Shown piece after piece: positions 1 through 6,388 of a stretch of 10,331 nt of DNA. Source of the DNA: an uncultured Actinomycetes bacterium (lineage in GTDB: Bacteria; Actinomycetota; Actinomycetes; Nanopelagicales; Nanopelagicaceae); contig CAITID010000044.1 of NCBI GenBank assembly GCA_903892335.1, positions 1 through 10,331 on the forward strand, written 5' to 3'. Position 1 is the first letter of the stretch. Each line of letters opens with the position of its first letter. The notes below the pieces were generated by a model. That model saw nothing but the letters and a program-made list of their open reading frames with translations. It had not been told where the DNA came from and did not search any database. The position numbers and the translations under genes were made by a program.

Positions 1-383
1 AACTTTATCCAGATGAGATAACAACGGATCAGGCCGAGGAGTTAATGTTTGCGGATCTAATTCGCGAAGCAGCTATTGAGGAGCTTTATGAGGAGCTACC
101 GCACTCGGTAATGGTTACCATCGAAGAGATGGGTGAGCGAGCTGGTGGAAGTATTTATGATGTTAGTGCGACATTACATGTTGAGCGAGATAGTCAAAAG
201 GGAATCATCATTGGACCACAAGGCTCAAGATTAAAAGCTATCGGCACACTTGCCAGAAAATCTATTGAGAATTTAGTTGGAATGCAGGTGTTTCTACAAA
301 TTCATGTAAAAGTTTCAAAGGAGTGGCAGAAGGATCCAAAGATGCTAGCTAGATTGGGATTTACCGATTCGATTTCCGACTAG
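1..383 (+). CDS. era: GTPase Era, C-terminal part (5' truncated by window edge)
   Basis: This is the last ~127 codons of Era, the GTPase that binds 16S rRNA near its 3' end and helps mature the 30S subunit. The frame is open from the window edge (first whole codon at base 3), so the internal ATG at 45 is not the true start. The GTPase domain lies outside the window. What remains is the linker YPDEITTD, the FADLIREAAIEEL helix with ELPHSV, and the C-terminal KH RNA-binding domain. The KH loop reads IIGPQGSRLKAIG (bases about 210-248), and the KVSKEWQKDP...LGF ending is characteristic of Era. The stop is TAG at 381-383. The last 23 bases overlap, tail to tail, the end of the EamA gene on the other strand. 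Family assignment is very secure. Only the upstream part and the start are unknown. Confidence 0.96.
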   Translation, partial: LYPDEITTDQAEELMFADLIREAAIEELYEELPHSVMVTIEEMGERAGGSIYDVSATLHVERDSQKGIIIGPQGSRLKAIGTLARKSIENLVGMQVFLQIHVKVSKEWQKDPKMLARLGFTDSISD

Positions 384-1224
384 CAAAGTAGGAACCAACT
401 AGTACTAACGGCAGGCCAACTGCAATTCCTAAAGTAAATGGCTCATTAAGAATTAATACACCAAGTAAAACTGCTACCGCTGTATTTAAGTAAGTTACAA
501 GTGAGGCACGGGGTGGGCCAACTTCTGCAATTAATCTAAAGAACAAAATAAAGGCAACTGCTGTGCAGAGCACGCCAAGTACAACGACTGAACCAATTGC
601 CTCAGCTGATGGTGTTTGTGTTGGCCAAGAGTTCATGGCAAAAGGTAGGAAAACAACAGAGGTAATGATCATTGCCCAAGTGTTTAGGCCAAGACCTGGA
701 ACCTCAGGAATTCTTCGAGTAATCATATTAATTGCATACGCATAACCCATAGCAGCCAGAATTACCATGCCAATTGCGACAATATCTTGGCGGCCGCTTA
801 AGGATTCAATTCCGACAACTGCAACCACGCCAATAAATCCAATAATTAATCCAAAGAGGCGACCGGCATGCCAAACAGTTTTATCACCAAATATTGAGGC
901 AAGGATGGCTGCCCAGATTGGAACAGTTGCTACTAGCAAACCAGCTAAGCCAGATGTAATTTTCTGCTCAGCAGCGGTAATAAAGTACCAAGGCCCAATT
1001 AACTCAGTGACTGTATACAACAAAACAAATGGCCAGTACTTGCGTGGAATAAAAAGAACCTTACGTTTAATCGCAATTGGCAACAAAATTGCAGCACCTA
1101 TTGCCACGCGGCCAAGGACAACTACTGAAGGAGAGATCTCTTCAACGGCAATTTTTAAGAATAGGTATGGGATACCCCAGATAAAACCAATAATTGCAAA
1201 TTGCGACCAACCACGTTTACTCAA
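361..1224 (-). CDS. DMT-superfamily permease (EamA family), first copy
   Basis: A 287-residue integral membrane protein of the drug/metabolite transporter superfamily, the usual length for a two-EamA-domain, ten-helix carrier. It is almost entirely hydrophobic segments broken by short charged loops. The first helix carries the family-like FIWGIPYLFLK (residues about 14-24), and a second repeat begins near IVAIGMVILAAMGYAYAIN (about 148-166). The loop GPPRASLVTYLNTAVAVLLG with LNEP (about 236-261) is the typical end of the second EamA domain. The substrate cannot be read from sequence; family members export amino acids, metabolites or drugs. The start is TTG (1222-1224), sharing a four-base TTGA overlap with the stop of the upstream hydrolase, which implies translational coupling. 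No other start codon nearby fits. The end overlaps era by 23 bases on the opposite strand. It is last in the photolyase operon. Confidence 0.9.
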   Translation of the reverse strand: MSKRGWSQFAIIGFIWGIPYLFLKIAVEEISPSVVVLGRVAIGAAILLPIAIKRKVLFIPRKYWPFVLLYTVTELIGPWYFITAAEQKITSGLAGLLVATVPIWAAILASIFGDKTVWHAGRLFGLIIGFIGVVAVVGIESLSGRQDIVAIGMVILAAMGYAYAINMITRRIPEVPGLGLNTWAMIITSVVFLPFAMNSWPTQTPSAEAIGSVVVLGVLCTAVAFILFFRLIAEVGPPRASLVTYLNTAVAVLLGVLILNEPFTLGIAVGLPLVLVGSYFASRKSNR

Positions 1225-2162
1225 TTAATTGACCGACCAAGAATTGCGTTGATTTCGGTAGCAATATCTTTATACAACAAATCTGCATCAGCGCTTACGC
1301 CACCAAGGTTTAGCAGTCCATGAATCTGACCGGCATACTCTTTATAAATTGCCATAACCCCATCACTTAATAATTTTTGGTAGTAATTTTTAGCATCATC
1401 CGTTAGTGGATCGTACTGCGCTGCCAGAACAATACTTGGTGGCAGCTTTGAATGAGTGGAGGCTAGTGCTGGAATGGCGTAAGCATTGGTGTGATCTGCC
1501 TTATTTGGTAGGTATTGCTCCCAAAACCATTTCATAGAAGAGGTAGTTAAGCCAAAACCATCTGCATATTCAATTGCACTTGGATAATTCATGCTGATGT
1601 CATTACATGGGTAAATTAGTAATTGGAATGCAAGGTCAATCAACTTGGTGTCTCGATTCTTTAGAGCCACCGCGGATGCGAGGTTGCCACCAGCGCTATC
1701 ACCACCAACACCAATAGCGGTTCTATCGATTCCTAATTGATCAGCATTTTGCACAACCCACTCTAGGGTGGAGTAAGAATCATTAAAGGGTGTGGGAAAC
1801 GGGTGCTCTGGTGCTTTCTGATACTGCACCGCAATAATCACGATTTCAGTTAAGTTAGTTATTTTTCGTAGCGCTGGTTCATACATATCCAAGAAATTTA
1901 AAACCCAGCCTCCGCCATGATAGAAAACAAGTGCGGGCAAATCCTTTTTTTGATTTGGCCTGTAGATTCGAATTGGTAGATCACTTGTTGGGCCGGCAAT
2001 CGTTTTATGTTCCACACTTGCAACATCAGTTAATGGTTGTTTTAGTGCGATGCTATGCCTTGAATTAGCTCTATGGGTGGCAACTGGTGCATCCCAAAGC
2101 GCCGGTAAATTTAGTGCTGCGCGTTGGGCTAAGTACTCAACAATTTCAGGCTTTAAGGTCAC
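1221..2162 (-). CDS. alpha/beta-hydrolase, hormone-sensitive-lipase family (family IV esterase)
   Basis: A 313-residue carboxylester hydrolase, probably cytoplasmic (no signal peptide or membrane segment seen), the usual length for bacterial HSL-type (family IV) esterases. The oxyanion-hole motif HGGGW is at residues 82-86. The variant QYQKAPEHPFP at 113-123 matches the family's conserved DYRLAPEHPFP. The nucleophile elbow GDSAG is at 154-158 with Ser156. The triad is completed by Asp251 (in DPLTDD) and His281 (in QIHGLLN), so it should be catalytically active. The natural ester substrate is unknown. The start is GTG at 2160-2162, in the same reading frame as the photolyase stop and 15 bases downstream of it. 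A good Shine-Dalgarno at the right distance is lacking, so expression probably depends on coupling within the operon. Its stop overlaps the start of the EamA gene. Confidence 0.92.
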   Translation of the reverse strand: MTLKPEIVEYLAQRAALNLPALWDAPVATHRANSRHSIALKQPLTDVASVEHKTIAGPTSDLPIRIYRPNQKKDLPALVFYHGGGWVLNFLDMYEPALRKITNLTEIVIIAVQYQKAPEHPFPTPFNDSYSTLEWVVQNADQLGIDRTAIGVGGDSAGGNLASAVALKNRDTKLIDLAFQLLIYPCNDISMNYPSAIEYADGFGLTTSSMKWFWEQYLPNKADHTNAYAIPALASTHSKLPPSIVLAAQYDPLTDDAKNYYQKLLSDGVMAIYKEYAGQIHGLLNLGGVSADADLLYKDIATEINAILGRSIN

Positions 2163-2177
2163 AGAGTGCAGGTTATC

Positions 2178-3668
2178 TTAAATCTCTCCAGCACTTAATT
2201 GTTTTAAGAACTGCTTAGCCTGTATTCGCACCTCATCTAAATCCTTCAGCCGCTTTAAGCCATTTAACTGCTGAAACATTCGGTGATTCTTGTTGAACTT
2301 ATCCTGGTGCTCATCAAGGTAGTTCCAATACAAAGTTGTAAATGGGCAGGCCTTCTCACCAACTCGAAGCTTTGGATCATAAACACATCCTTTGCAGTAT
2401 TGACCCATCTTTGAAATATATGAGCCACCAGAGATATATGGCTTAGTCATCATGATGCCAGCATCTGCGTGCAAACCCATACCAATAACATTTGGCACCA
2501 TTACCCAATCAGTTGCATCAACAAATACTCGACGCATCCAATCTAAAAATTCAGATGGTGTCACACCAGTTAAATTGGCTAAATTAGATAAAACCATCAA
2601 GCGGGGGATGTGATGGGTCCATGCGTTCTCCTGAATTTCACCAACAATTGTGGACAGGCAGTTCATCTTGGTTTTACTTGGATCATCAAAGAGCGGTAGA
2701 AGTTTTCGATTAGCTGCTAAATCATTCTCATTTCGATAATCATCGCCTAAGAACCAATACATGCCATTTACATACTCACGCCAACCAATTATCTGTCTGA
2801 TAAATCCTTCACAGGAGGCCAGAGGTATCTCACCTTCTTCAAACTTTTTAACCGCAGCATCTACAACCTCTAGTGGATGAAGTAAGCCATTGTTTAGATA
2901 AGGTGAAATGGCGGAGTGATTTACCGACCAATTATTAATCGGCATCGCATCCTCGTATGCACCAAATTTCTCAAAGTTGTACTTAATAAATTCGGCTAAT
3001 CTTTTTAATGCTTGCTTACGGGTCGTTGCCCAGTATTTGTTCTCAGAATTACCCCATGTGTCTAGTTTGGAAACTTCACTAGCAACTTCCTTATCTATGT
3101 CATCAAATGTAAACGCACTGAGCTCGTGGGATTTATACCCCTTCGGCACTGGGTTGCGATTTTCATGGTCATAATTCCACTCACCGCCAAGTGGATTCTT
3201 ACCATCCATTAATACATTTAGTTTGACACGTTGCTGGCGATAAAAACTCTCCATCTTAAAACTCTTTTGAGCTTTCGCCCATTCAGTAAATTGGGCCATT
3301 GGAGTTAAAAAGAAATCATTATCTACAAAAGTAATTGGAAAATCCTTAAAGCTTTCTAATCTGCGAAAGCTGGTGGGGTAGGTGGTTAAAAACTTATCAA
3401 TTTTATGCTCTTTGCCTACCTCTATTAATCCCGCAAGTGTTGTCGCACTTTTTTGATAAACAACCTGATAGCCAGACTCAGTTAGCTCTTGGGCAAAGTG
3501 GCGAGCACTTGAAATAATAAATTGCAAACGCTGGCTATGCCATTTCTTGCCATTAACTGTTTGCGCACTCTCAACTAAAACAATTAAATCATTCTTCTTA
3601 TCGGCAAGTTTTAATGCACCATAATTCTTATTTAATAGATCGTGGGGTACATAAATTATCCGGTTCAT
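2178..3668 (-). CDS. iron-sulfur cryptochrome/photolyase (FeS-BCP, prokaryotic (6-4) photolyase type)
   Basis: A flavoprotein of the bacterial FeS-BCP branch (relatives: Agrobacterium PhrB, Rhodobacter CryB), which repairs (6-4) photoproducts with light or acts as a photosensor. Numbered from the ATG at 3666-3668 (496 aa), the four [4Fe-4S] cysteines are Cys337, Cys425, Cys428 and Cys441. The spacings of 88, 3 and 13 are the same as in PhrB (350/438/441/454, recalled). His353 matches PhrB's essential His366. The N-terminal antenna domain (about 1-130) has VES and SSARHFAQEL. The FAD domain has FIRQIIGWREYVNG and NVIGMG. This start gives a four-base ATGA overlap with DUF2256 and aligns with PhrB's first residue. 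An ATG at 3680 would add four residues. PhrB's electron-transfer Trp342 and Tyr391 positions appear as Asp329 and Met378 here, while Trp377 is kept. Repair versus signalling cannot be decided from sequence. Confidence 0.95.
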   Translation of the reverse strand: MNRIIYVPHDLLNKNYGALKLADKKNDLIVLVESAQTVNGKKWHSQRLQFIISSARHFAQELTESGYQVVYQKSATTLAGLIEVGKEHKIDKFLTTYPTSFRRLESFKDFPITFVDNDFFLTPMAQFTEWAKAQKSFKMESFYRQQRVKLNVLMDGKNPLGGEWNYDHENRNPVPKGYKSHELSAFTFDDIDKEVASEVSKLDTWGNSENKYWATTRKQALKRLAEFIKYNFEKFGAYEDAMPINNWSVNHSAISPYLNNGLLHPLEVVDAAVKKFEEGEIPLASCEGFIRQIIGWREYVNGMYWFLGDDYRNENDLAANRKLLPLFDDPSKTKMNCLSTIVGEIQENAWTHHIPRLMVLSNLANLTGVTPSEFLDWMRRVFVDATDWVMVPNVIGMGLHADAGIMMTKPYISGGSYISKMGQYCKGCVYDPKLRVGEKACPFTTLYWNYLDEHQDKFNKNHRMFQQLNGLKRLKDLDEVRIQAKQFLKQLSAGEI

Positions 3669-3811
3669 GATCTGCGGCATTTCTCAGAGCAGTACTTAAC
3701 CTGCTCCCAATCTTTTCGCCATTTCTTACGCCATTCAAAATCAAGGCCACAGTTAAGACATTTTTTTGGGGCAATTGCGTTTTTAACTTTAGCCACCCTA
3801 GGGTTTTTCAT
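3665..3811 (-). CDS. DUF2256 small four-cysteine protein upstream of photolyase
   Basis: A 48-residue basic protein read directly from the complementary strand: ATG at 3809-3811, TGA at 3665-3667. It has CLNC (Cys18, Cys21), a Trp-rich basic core FEWRKKWRKDWEQVKYC and a C-terminal CSEKC (Cys41, Cys45). This is the DUF2256 pattern of CxxC, W-R-K-K-W, D-W-E-x-V-x-Y-C, S-x-x-C. The four cysteines suggest a small zinc-binding knuckle. The biochemical role is unknown. As I recall, DUF2256 genes often sit beside cryptochrome/photolyase genes, and here the stop overlaps the photolyase ATG (ATGA), so the two are probably translated as a unit. No convincing Shine-Dalgarno precedes the ATG, which lies in the loop of a perfect hairpin (3801-3820). 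An in-frame GTG at 3830-3832 could add seven residues. Confidence 0.9.
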   Translation of the reverse strand: MKNPRVAKVKNAIAPKKCLNCGLDFEWRKKWRKDWEQVKYCSEKCRRS

Positions 3812-3820
3812 TAAAAACCC
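3801..3820 (-). repeat. perfect 8-bp inverted repeat enclosing the DUF2256 start codon
   Basis: The arms GGGTTTTT and AAAAACCC are perfectly complementary around a four-base centre. In the minus-strand transcript this forms a hairpin whose loop is AAUG, so the DUF2256 start codon is in the loop and the stem covers the first codons and the bases before them. It is not a convincing terminator, because nothing ends here: it lies at the 5' end of the operon and coding sequence follows. It could be an RNA structure governing initiation, or a DNA operator dyad; the sequence does not decide between them. Confidence 0.55.
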
Positions 3821-3938
3821 CGCTAGCGCCACTGTGCATTTTCTGATCTGGAAGCAGAGTAGACTTGGCTCTCATAGTTGACCAACTTTAAATGATGGAC
3901 ACTTCTTTAAGTGCAATAGAAATGATTGGGAGCGGTAA
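3812..3938. promoter_or_regulatory. divergent intergenic region between the photolyase operon and pfkA
   Basis: The 127 bases separate the only divergent gene pair in the window, so promoters for both directions should lie here. A -35-like TTGACC is at 3878-3883 on the + strand, but no good -10 sits 16-18 bases after it, so I do not call a specific promoter. Two short perfect dyads are present: AGTTG-AC-CAACT at 3876-3887, overlapping the TTGACC, and CACTT-CTTT-AAGTG at 3900-3913. Both are short enough to be chance, but their position is where an operator would be. I see no tRNA, small RNA or further gene here. Confidence 0.5.
3928..3932 (+). promoter_or_regulatory. Shine-Dalgarno site of pfkA
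   Basis: GGGAG ends six bases before the ATG at 3939-3941, an ideal spacing. It fixes the phosphofructokinase start and is the clearest ribosome-binding site in the window; the two following + strand genes have none. Confidence 0.75.
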
Positions 3939-4964
3939 ATGCGTTTTGGTGTATTAACTGGCGGTGGAGATTGTCCAGGATTAAATGCAGTTATACGCGC
4001 CGTTGTGCGCAAGGGTGTTAAAGAGTACGGATATGAATTTATTGGCTTCCGCGATGGTTGGCGAGGACCACTAGAGGGTTTAACAATGCCTCTTGATATC
4101 CCAGCAACTCGTGGGATTCTGCCAAAGGGCGGCACAATTCTTGGATCATCTCGTACGAACCCTTTTAAAATCGAGGGTGGCGTTGAGAAGATCAAAGCAA
4201 ATCTAGAAAAGATGGGCGTTGATGCATTAATTGCAATCGGCGGTGAAGACACATTAGGTGTTGCAACCAAATTAGATTCTCTCGGCGTAAAAGTTATCGG
4301 AGTTCCAAAAACTATTGATAATGATTTGAATAACACCGATTACACATTTGGTTTTGATACAGCAGTTAACATTGCAGTAGAGGCGATTGATCGCCTGCAC
4401 ACAACAGCTGAGTCACATCATCGAGCATTGATTGTGGAGGTAATGGGTCGCCATGCTGGATGGATTGCATTGCACTCAGGTTTAGCTGGCGGTGCCTCAT
4501 GTATTTTAATTCCAGAAGTTAAATTCTCAGTTGATCAAGTTTGTAAATGGGTTGAATCTAGATTTGAACAAAGCTACGCCCCAATTATTGTTATTGCCGA
4601 GGGTGCAATTCCGCAAGAGGGAGATCTAGTAACAAAGGATCAAAGCCTTGATGCATTTGGTCATGTGAAGTTATCTGGAATTGGTGAATGGCTAGCGCAA
4701 CAAATTGAAAGCAAAACTGGCAAAGAGGCACGCACCTCTGTACTTGGACACATTCAACGTGGTGGAACTCCAACTGCATTTGATCGAGTGCTTGCAACAA
4801 GATTTGGATTACATGCCATAACCGCAGCGCACGAGGGTGACTGGGGCAAGATGGTGGCATTACACGGAACTAAAATTGAGCGAGTCCCACTTGCTTCAGC
4901 AACAGAGAAACTTAAGACTGTTGATTTGGCCCTCTACAAAGAGGCGGAGATCTTCTTTGGTTGA
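3939..4964 (+). CDS. pfkA: 6-phosphofructokinase, predicted pyrophosphate-dependent
   Basis: Cytoplasmic glycolytic enzyme phosphorylating fructose 6-phosphate at C1, 341 residues, normal for the short PFK-A family. The start GVLTGGGDCPGLNAVIR (residues 4-20) holds the phosphate loop. PKTIDND (123-129) contains the catalytic Asp127, MGRHAGW (169-175) contacts the sugar phosphate, and GHIQRGG (270-276) ends the active site. Donor choice in this family depends on positions equivalent to E. coli Gly104 and Gly124: ATP enzymes have Gly at 104, PPi enzymes Asp or Asn plus Lys at 124. Here GGEDT gives Asp104 and PKTIDND gives Lys124, the PPi-type combination seen in Amycolatopsis methanolica. If so, the reaction is reversible and could serve gluconeogenesis. 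The start is supported by GGGAG six bases upstream. An imperfect hairpin and DAHP synthase follow. The symbol pfp would apply if PPi use is confirmed. Confidence 0.95.
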   Translation: MRFGVLTGGGDCPGLNAVIRAVVRKGVKEYGYEFIGFRDGWRGPLEGLTMPLDIPATRGILPKGGTILGSSRTNPFKIEGGVEKIKANLEKMGVDALIAIGGEDTLGVATKLDSLGVKVIGVPKTIDNDLNNTDYTFGFDTAVNIAVEAIDRLHTTAESHHRALIVEVMGRHAGWIALHSGLAGGASCILIPEVKFSVDQVCKWVESRFEQSYAPIIVIAEGAIPQEGDLVTKDQSLDAFGHVKLSGIGEWLAQQIESKTGKEARTSVLGHIQRGGTPTAFDRVLATRFGLHAITAAHEGDWGKMVALHGTKIERVPLASATEKLKTVDLALYKEAEIFFG

Positions 4965-4991
4965 TAATTAATTGCCGGCGGCGATTAATTA
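4965..4991 (+). terminator. 12-bp hairpin after pfkA, possible terminator lacking a U tract
   Basis: Bases 4965-4976 pair with 4980-4991 around a GGC loop; eleven pairs are Watson-Crick and one is a G-U wobble (4973 with 4983). The stem starts right after the pfkA stop codon (4962-4964). No T run follows, so it is not a classical intrinsic terminator, though U-less hairpins are known in Actinobacteria. It lies just upstream of the apparent DAHP synthase promoter, so it could insulate the two genes or protect the pfkA mRNA 3' end. Stem pairing is certain; function is inferred. Confidence 0.5.
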
Positions 4992-4999
4992 AGACAATC

Positions 5000-5005
5000 T
5001 AGAAT
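5000..5005 (+). promoter_or_regulatory. -10 element (TAGAAT) for a leaderless DAHP synthase mRNA
   Basis: TAGAAT fits the actinobacterial TANNNT -10 consensus and five of six bases of TATAAT. It ends six bases before the ATG at 5012, which puts transcription start on or next to the A of the start codon. There is no Shine-Dalgarno in the preceding 20 bases, as expected for a leaderless message. No good -35 is visible. Confidence 0.5.
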
Positions 5006-5011
5006 TTATCT

Positions 5012-6349
5012 ATGAAAAGTGATGCGATATTTACACCAGGCCTAGTTGCTGCGCAACAGCCAACCTGGCCAGATGCAGCCGCTGTTAAAGAGGCGATCGC
5101 TGAACTTGAGTCCTTCCCACCTTTAGTATTCGCTGGCGAGTGTGACAATCTAAAGGCAAAGATTGCCCAAGCTGCCAGAGGCGATGCTTTTTGGTTACAA
5201 GGTGGAGATTGCGCTGAAACATTTGTGGGCGCAACTGCTGATTCAATTAGAAATAGAATTAAAACGATCTTACAAATGGCTGCAGTTCTTCAATACTTTT
5301 CTTCACTTCCAGTTATCAAAGTAGGTCGTATGGCTGGGCAATTTGCTAAGCCACGTAGTAATGACAATGAAACTCGAGATGGCGTTACTTTGCCGGCTTA
5401 CCGAGGAGATGCAGTAAATGATTTAGAGTTCACCGAAAAATCTAGAACTCCAAATCCACAGCGCCTTGTACGGGTATATAACACCTCATCTGCAACCTTA
5501 AATTTAGTACGAGCATTTACTAAAGGTGGTTTTGCTGACCTTCGACAGGTTCACACATGGAACCGTGGATTTGCAGCAGATGCCAGATTTAGCGCCCGTT
5601 ATGAAGAGATGGCTAATGAGATTGGCCGCGCAATTAAATTTATGGAATCAGCCGGTGTTGATCCTGAATCATTTAAAGCGGTAGATTTTTATTCAAGTCA
5701 TGAAGCTTTAATTCTGGAGTATGAAAAAGCTTTAACTAGAATCGATTCTCGTACAGAAAATCCTTATGATGTTTCAGCGCACTTCCTATGGATTGGCGAG
5801 CGAACCCGCCAGCTAGATGGCGCCCATATGGATTTTGCGCAAAAGATTCATAATCCAATTGGTGTAAAGCTTGGGCCAAAATCTACTCCCGAAGATGTGC
5901 TTGCCATTATTGCTAAGTTAAATCCAGATAATGAGCCAGGACGTTTAACTTTTATTACCCGAATGGGTGCTGGCTTAATTCGCGAAAAATTACCTGAGTT
6001 AATTAAAACGGTAGAAAAATCAGGTGCCATAGTTCTATGGGTTTGCGATCCGATGCATGGCAATACTTATGAAGCACCAAGTGGCTATAAAACCCGTAAA
6101 TTTGATGATGTCCTAGATGAGGTCAGAGGCTTCTTCGAGGTACATAAGAAATTAGGAACCCATCCTGGCGGCATTCACATCGAACTAACTGGTGATGATG
6201 TTACCGAGTGTGTTGGTGGTGGTGAGGCAATATCGCATGAGGATTTATCATCAAGATATGAGAGCGCATGTGATCCTCGGTTAAACCACACCCAATCACT
6301 TGAACTTGCCTTCCTAGTTGCAGAGATGTTACGAGATCATAAAAAGTAA
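5012..6349 (+). CDS. aroG: class II 3-deoxy-D-arabino-heptulosonate 7-phosphate (DAHP) synthase
   Basis: First enzyme of the shikimate pathway: condenses phosphoenolpyruvate with erythrose 4-phosphate, committing carbon to Phe, Tyr, Trp and folate precursors in the cytoplasm. It is 445 residues, of the class II (plant/AroG Mtb) type, with GQFAKPRS (109-116), RGDAVN (131-136), LVRAFTKGGFADL (165-177), CDPMHGNT (345-352) and HIELTGDDVTECVGGG (389-404). The four metal ligands of the M. tuberculosis enzyme (Cys87, His369, Glu411, Asp441, recalled) correspond at a constant offset of 20 to Cys67, His349, Glu391 and Asp421, so it should be active. It is about 17 residues shorter than the Mtb enzyme, the difference lying mainly at the N-terminus, where that enzyme has extra contacts for aromatic feedback control. 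It lies 47 bases after pfkA, probably with its own promoter. Some annotations use aroH or aroF for this class. Confidence 0.97.
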   Translation: MKSDAIFTPGLVAAQQPTWPDAAAVKEAIAELESFPPLVFAGECDNLKAKIAQAARGDAFWLQGGDCAETFVGATADSIRNRIKTILQMAAVLQYFSSLPVIKVGRMAGQFAKPRSNDNETRDGVTLPAYRGDAVNDLEFTEKSRTPNPQRLVRVYNTSSATLNLVRAFTKGGFADLRQVHTWNRGFAADARFSARYEEMANEIGRAIKFMESAGVDPESFKAVDFYSSHEALILEYEKALTRIDSRTENPYDVSAHFLWIGERTRQLDGAHMDFAQKIHNPIGVKLGPKSTPEDVLAIIAKLNPDNEPGRLTFITRMGAGLIREKLPELIKTVEKSGAIVLWVCDPMHGNTYEAPSGYKTRKFDDVLDEVRGFFEVHKKLGTHPGGIHIELTGDDVTECVGGGEAISHEDLSSRYESACDPRLNHTQSLELAFLVAEMLRDHKK

Positions 6350-6375
6350 GTATTCCAATTAGTTAGATTCAGGTT

Positions 6376-6381
6376 TAGAGT
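6376..6381 (+). promoter_or_regulatory. -10 element (TAGAGT) for a leaderless ogt mRNA
   Basis: TAGAGT matches TANNNT and ends seven bases before the ATG at 6389, so transcription would begin at or near the start codon. No Shine-Dalgarno is present in the 39-base gap after the DAHP synthase stop. A weak -35-like TTCCAA is at 6353-6358 with a 17-base spacer. The arrangement repeats that of the preceding gene, which strengthens both calls. A second TANNNT (TAGATT, 6364-6369) is an alternative giving a short leader. Confidence 0.45.
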
Positions 6382-6388
6382 TACCAGC

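Noticed and set aside
45..47. ATG as the start of the first gene
   Set aside because: The upstream codons in frame read YPDEITTDQAEEL, which is conserved Era sequence, so the ATG is an internal Met.
767..1228. Open + strand frame of about 150 codons opposite the first EamA gene
   Set aside because: It is the antisense shadow of a clear membrane transporter, its translation resembles no family I know, and the opposite frame has full domain structure.
3801..3820. Perfect hairpin read as a transcription terminator
   Set aside because: It lies at the 5' end of the minus-strand operon, overlaps a start codon, has no T run after it, and no + strand gene ends before it.
3642..3881. Open + strand frame of 79 codons over the DUF2256 gene and divergent region
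   Set aside because: It lies opposite the photolyase start and the whole DUF2256 gene, and has no recognisable domain or ribosome-binding site.
3872..4336. Open - strand frame of about 150 codons opposite the start of pfkA
   Set aside because: It is rich in Pro, Ser and Arg as expected of an antisense shadow; pfkA on the other strand has every family motif and a good ribosome-binding site.
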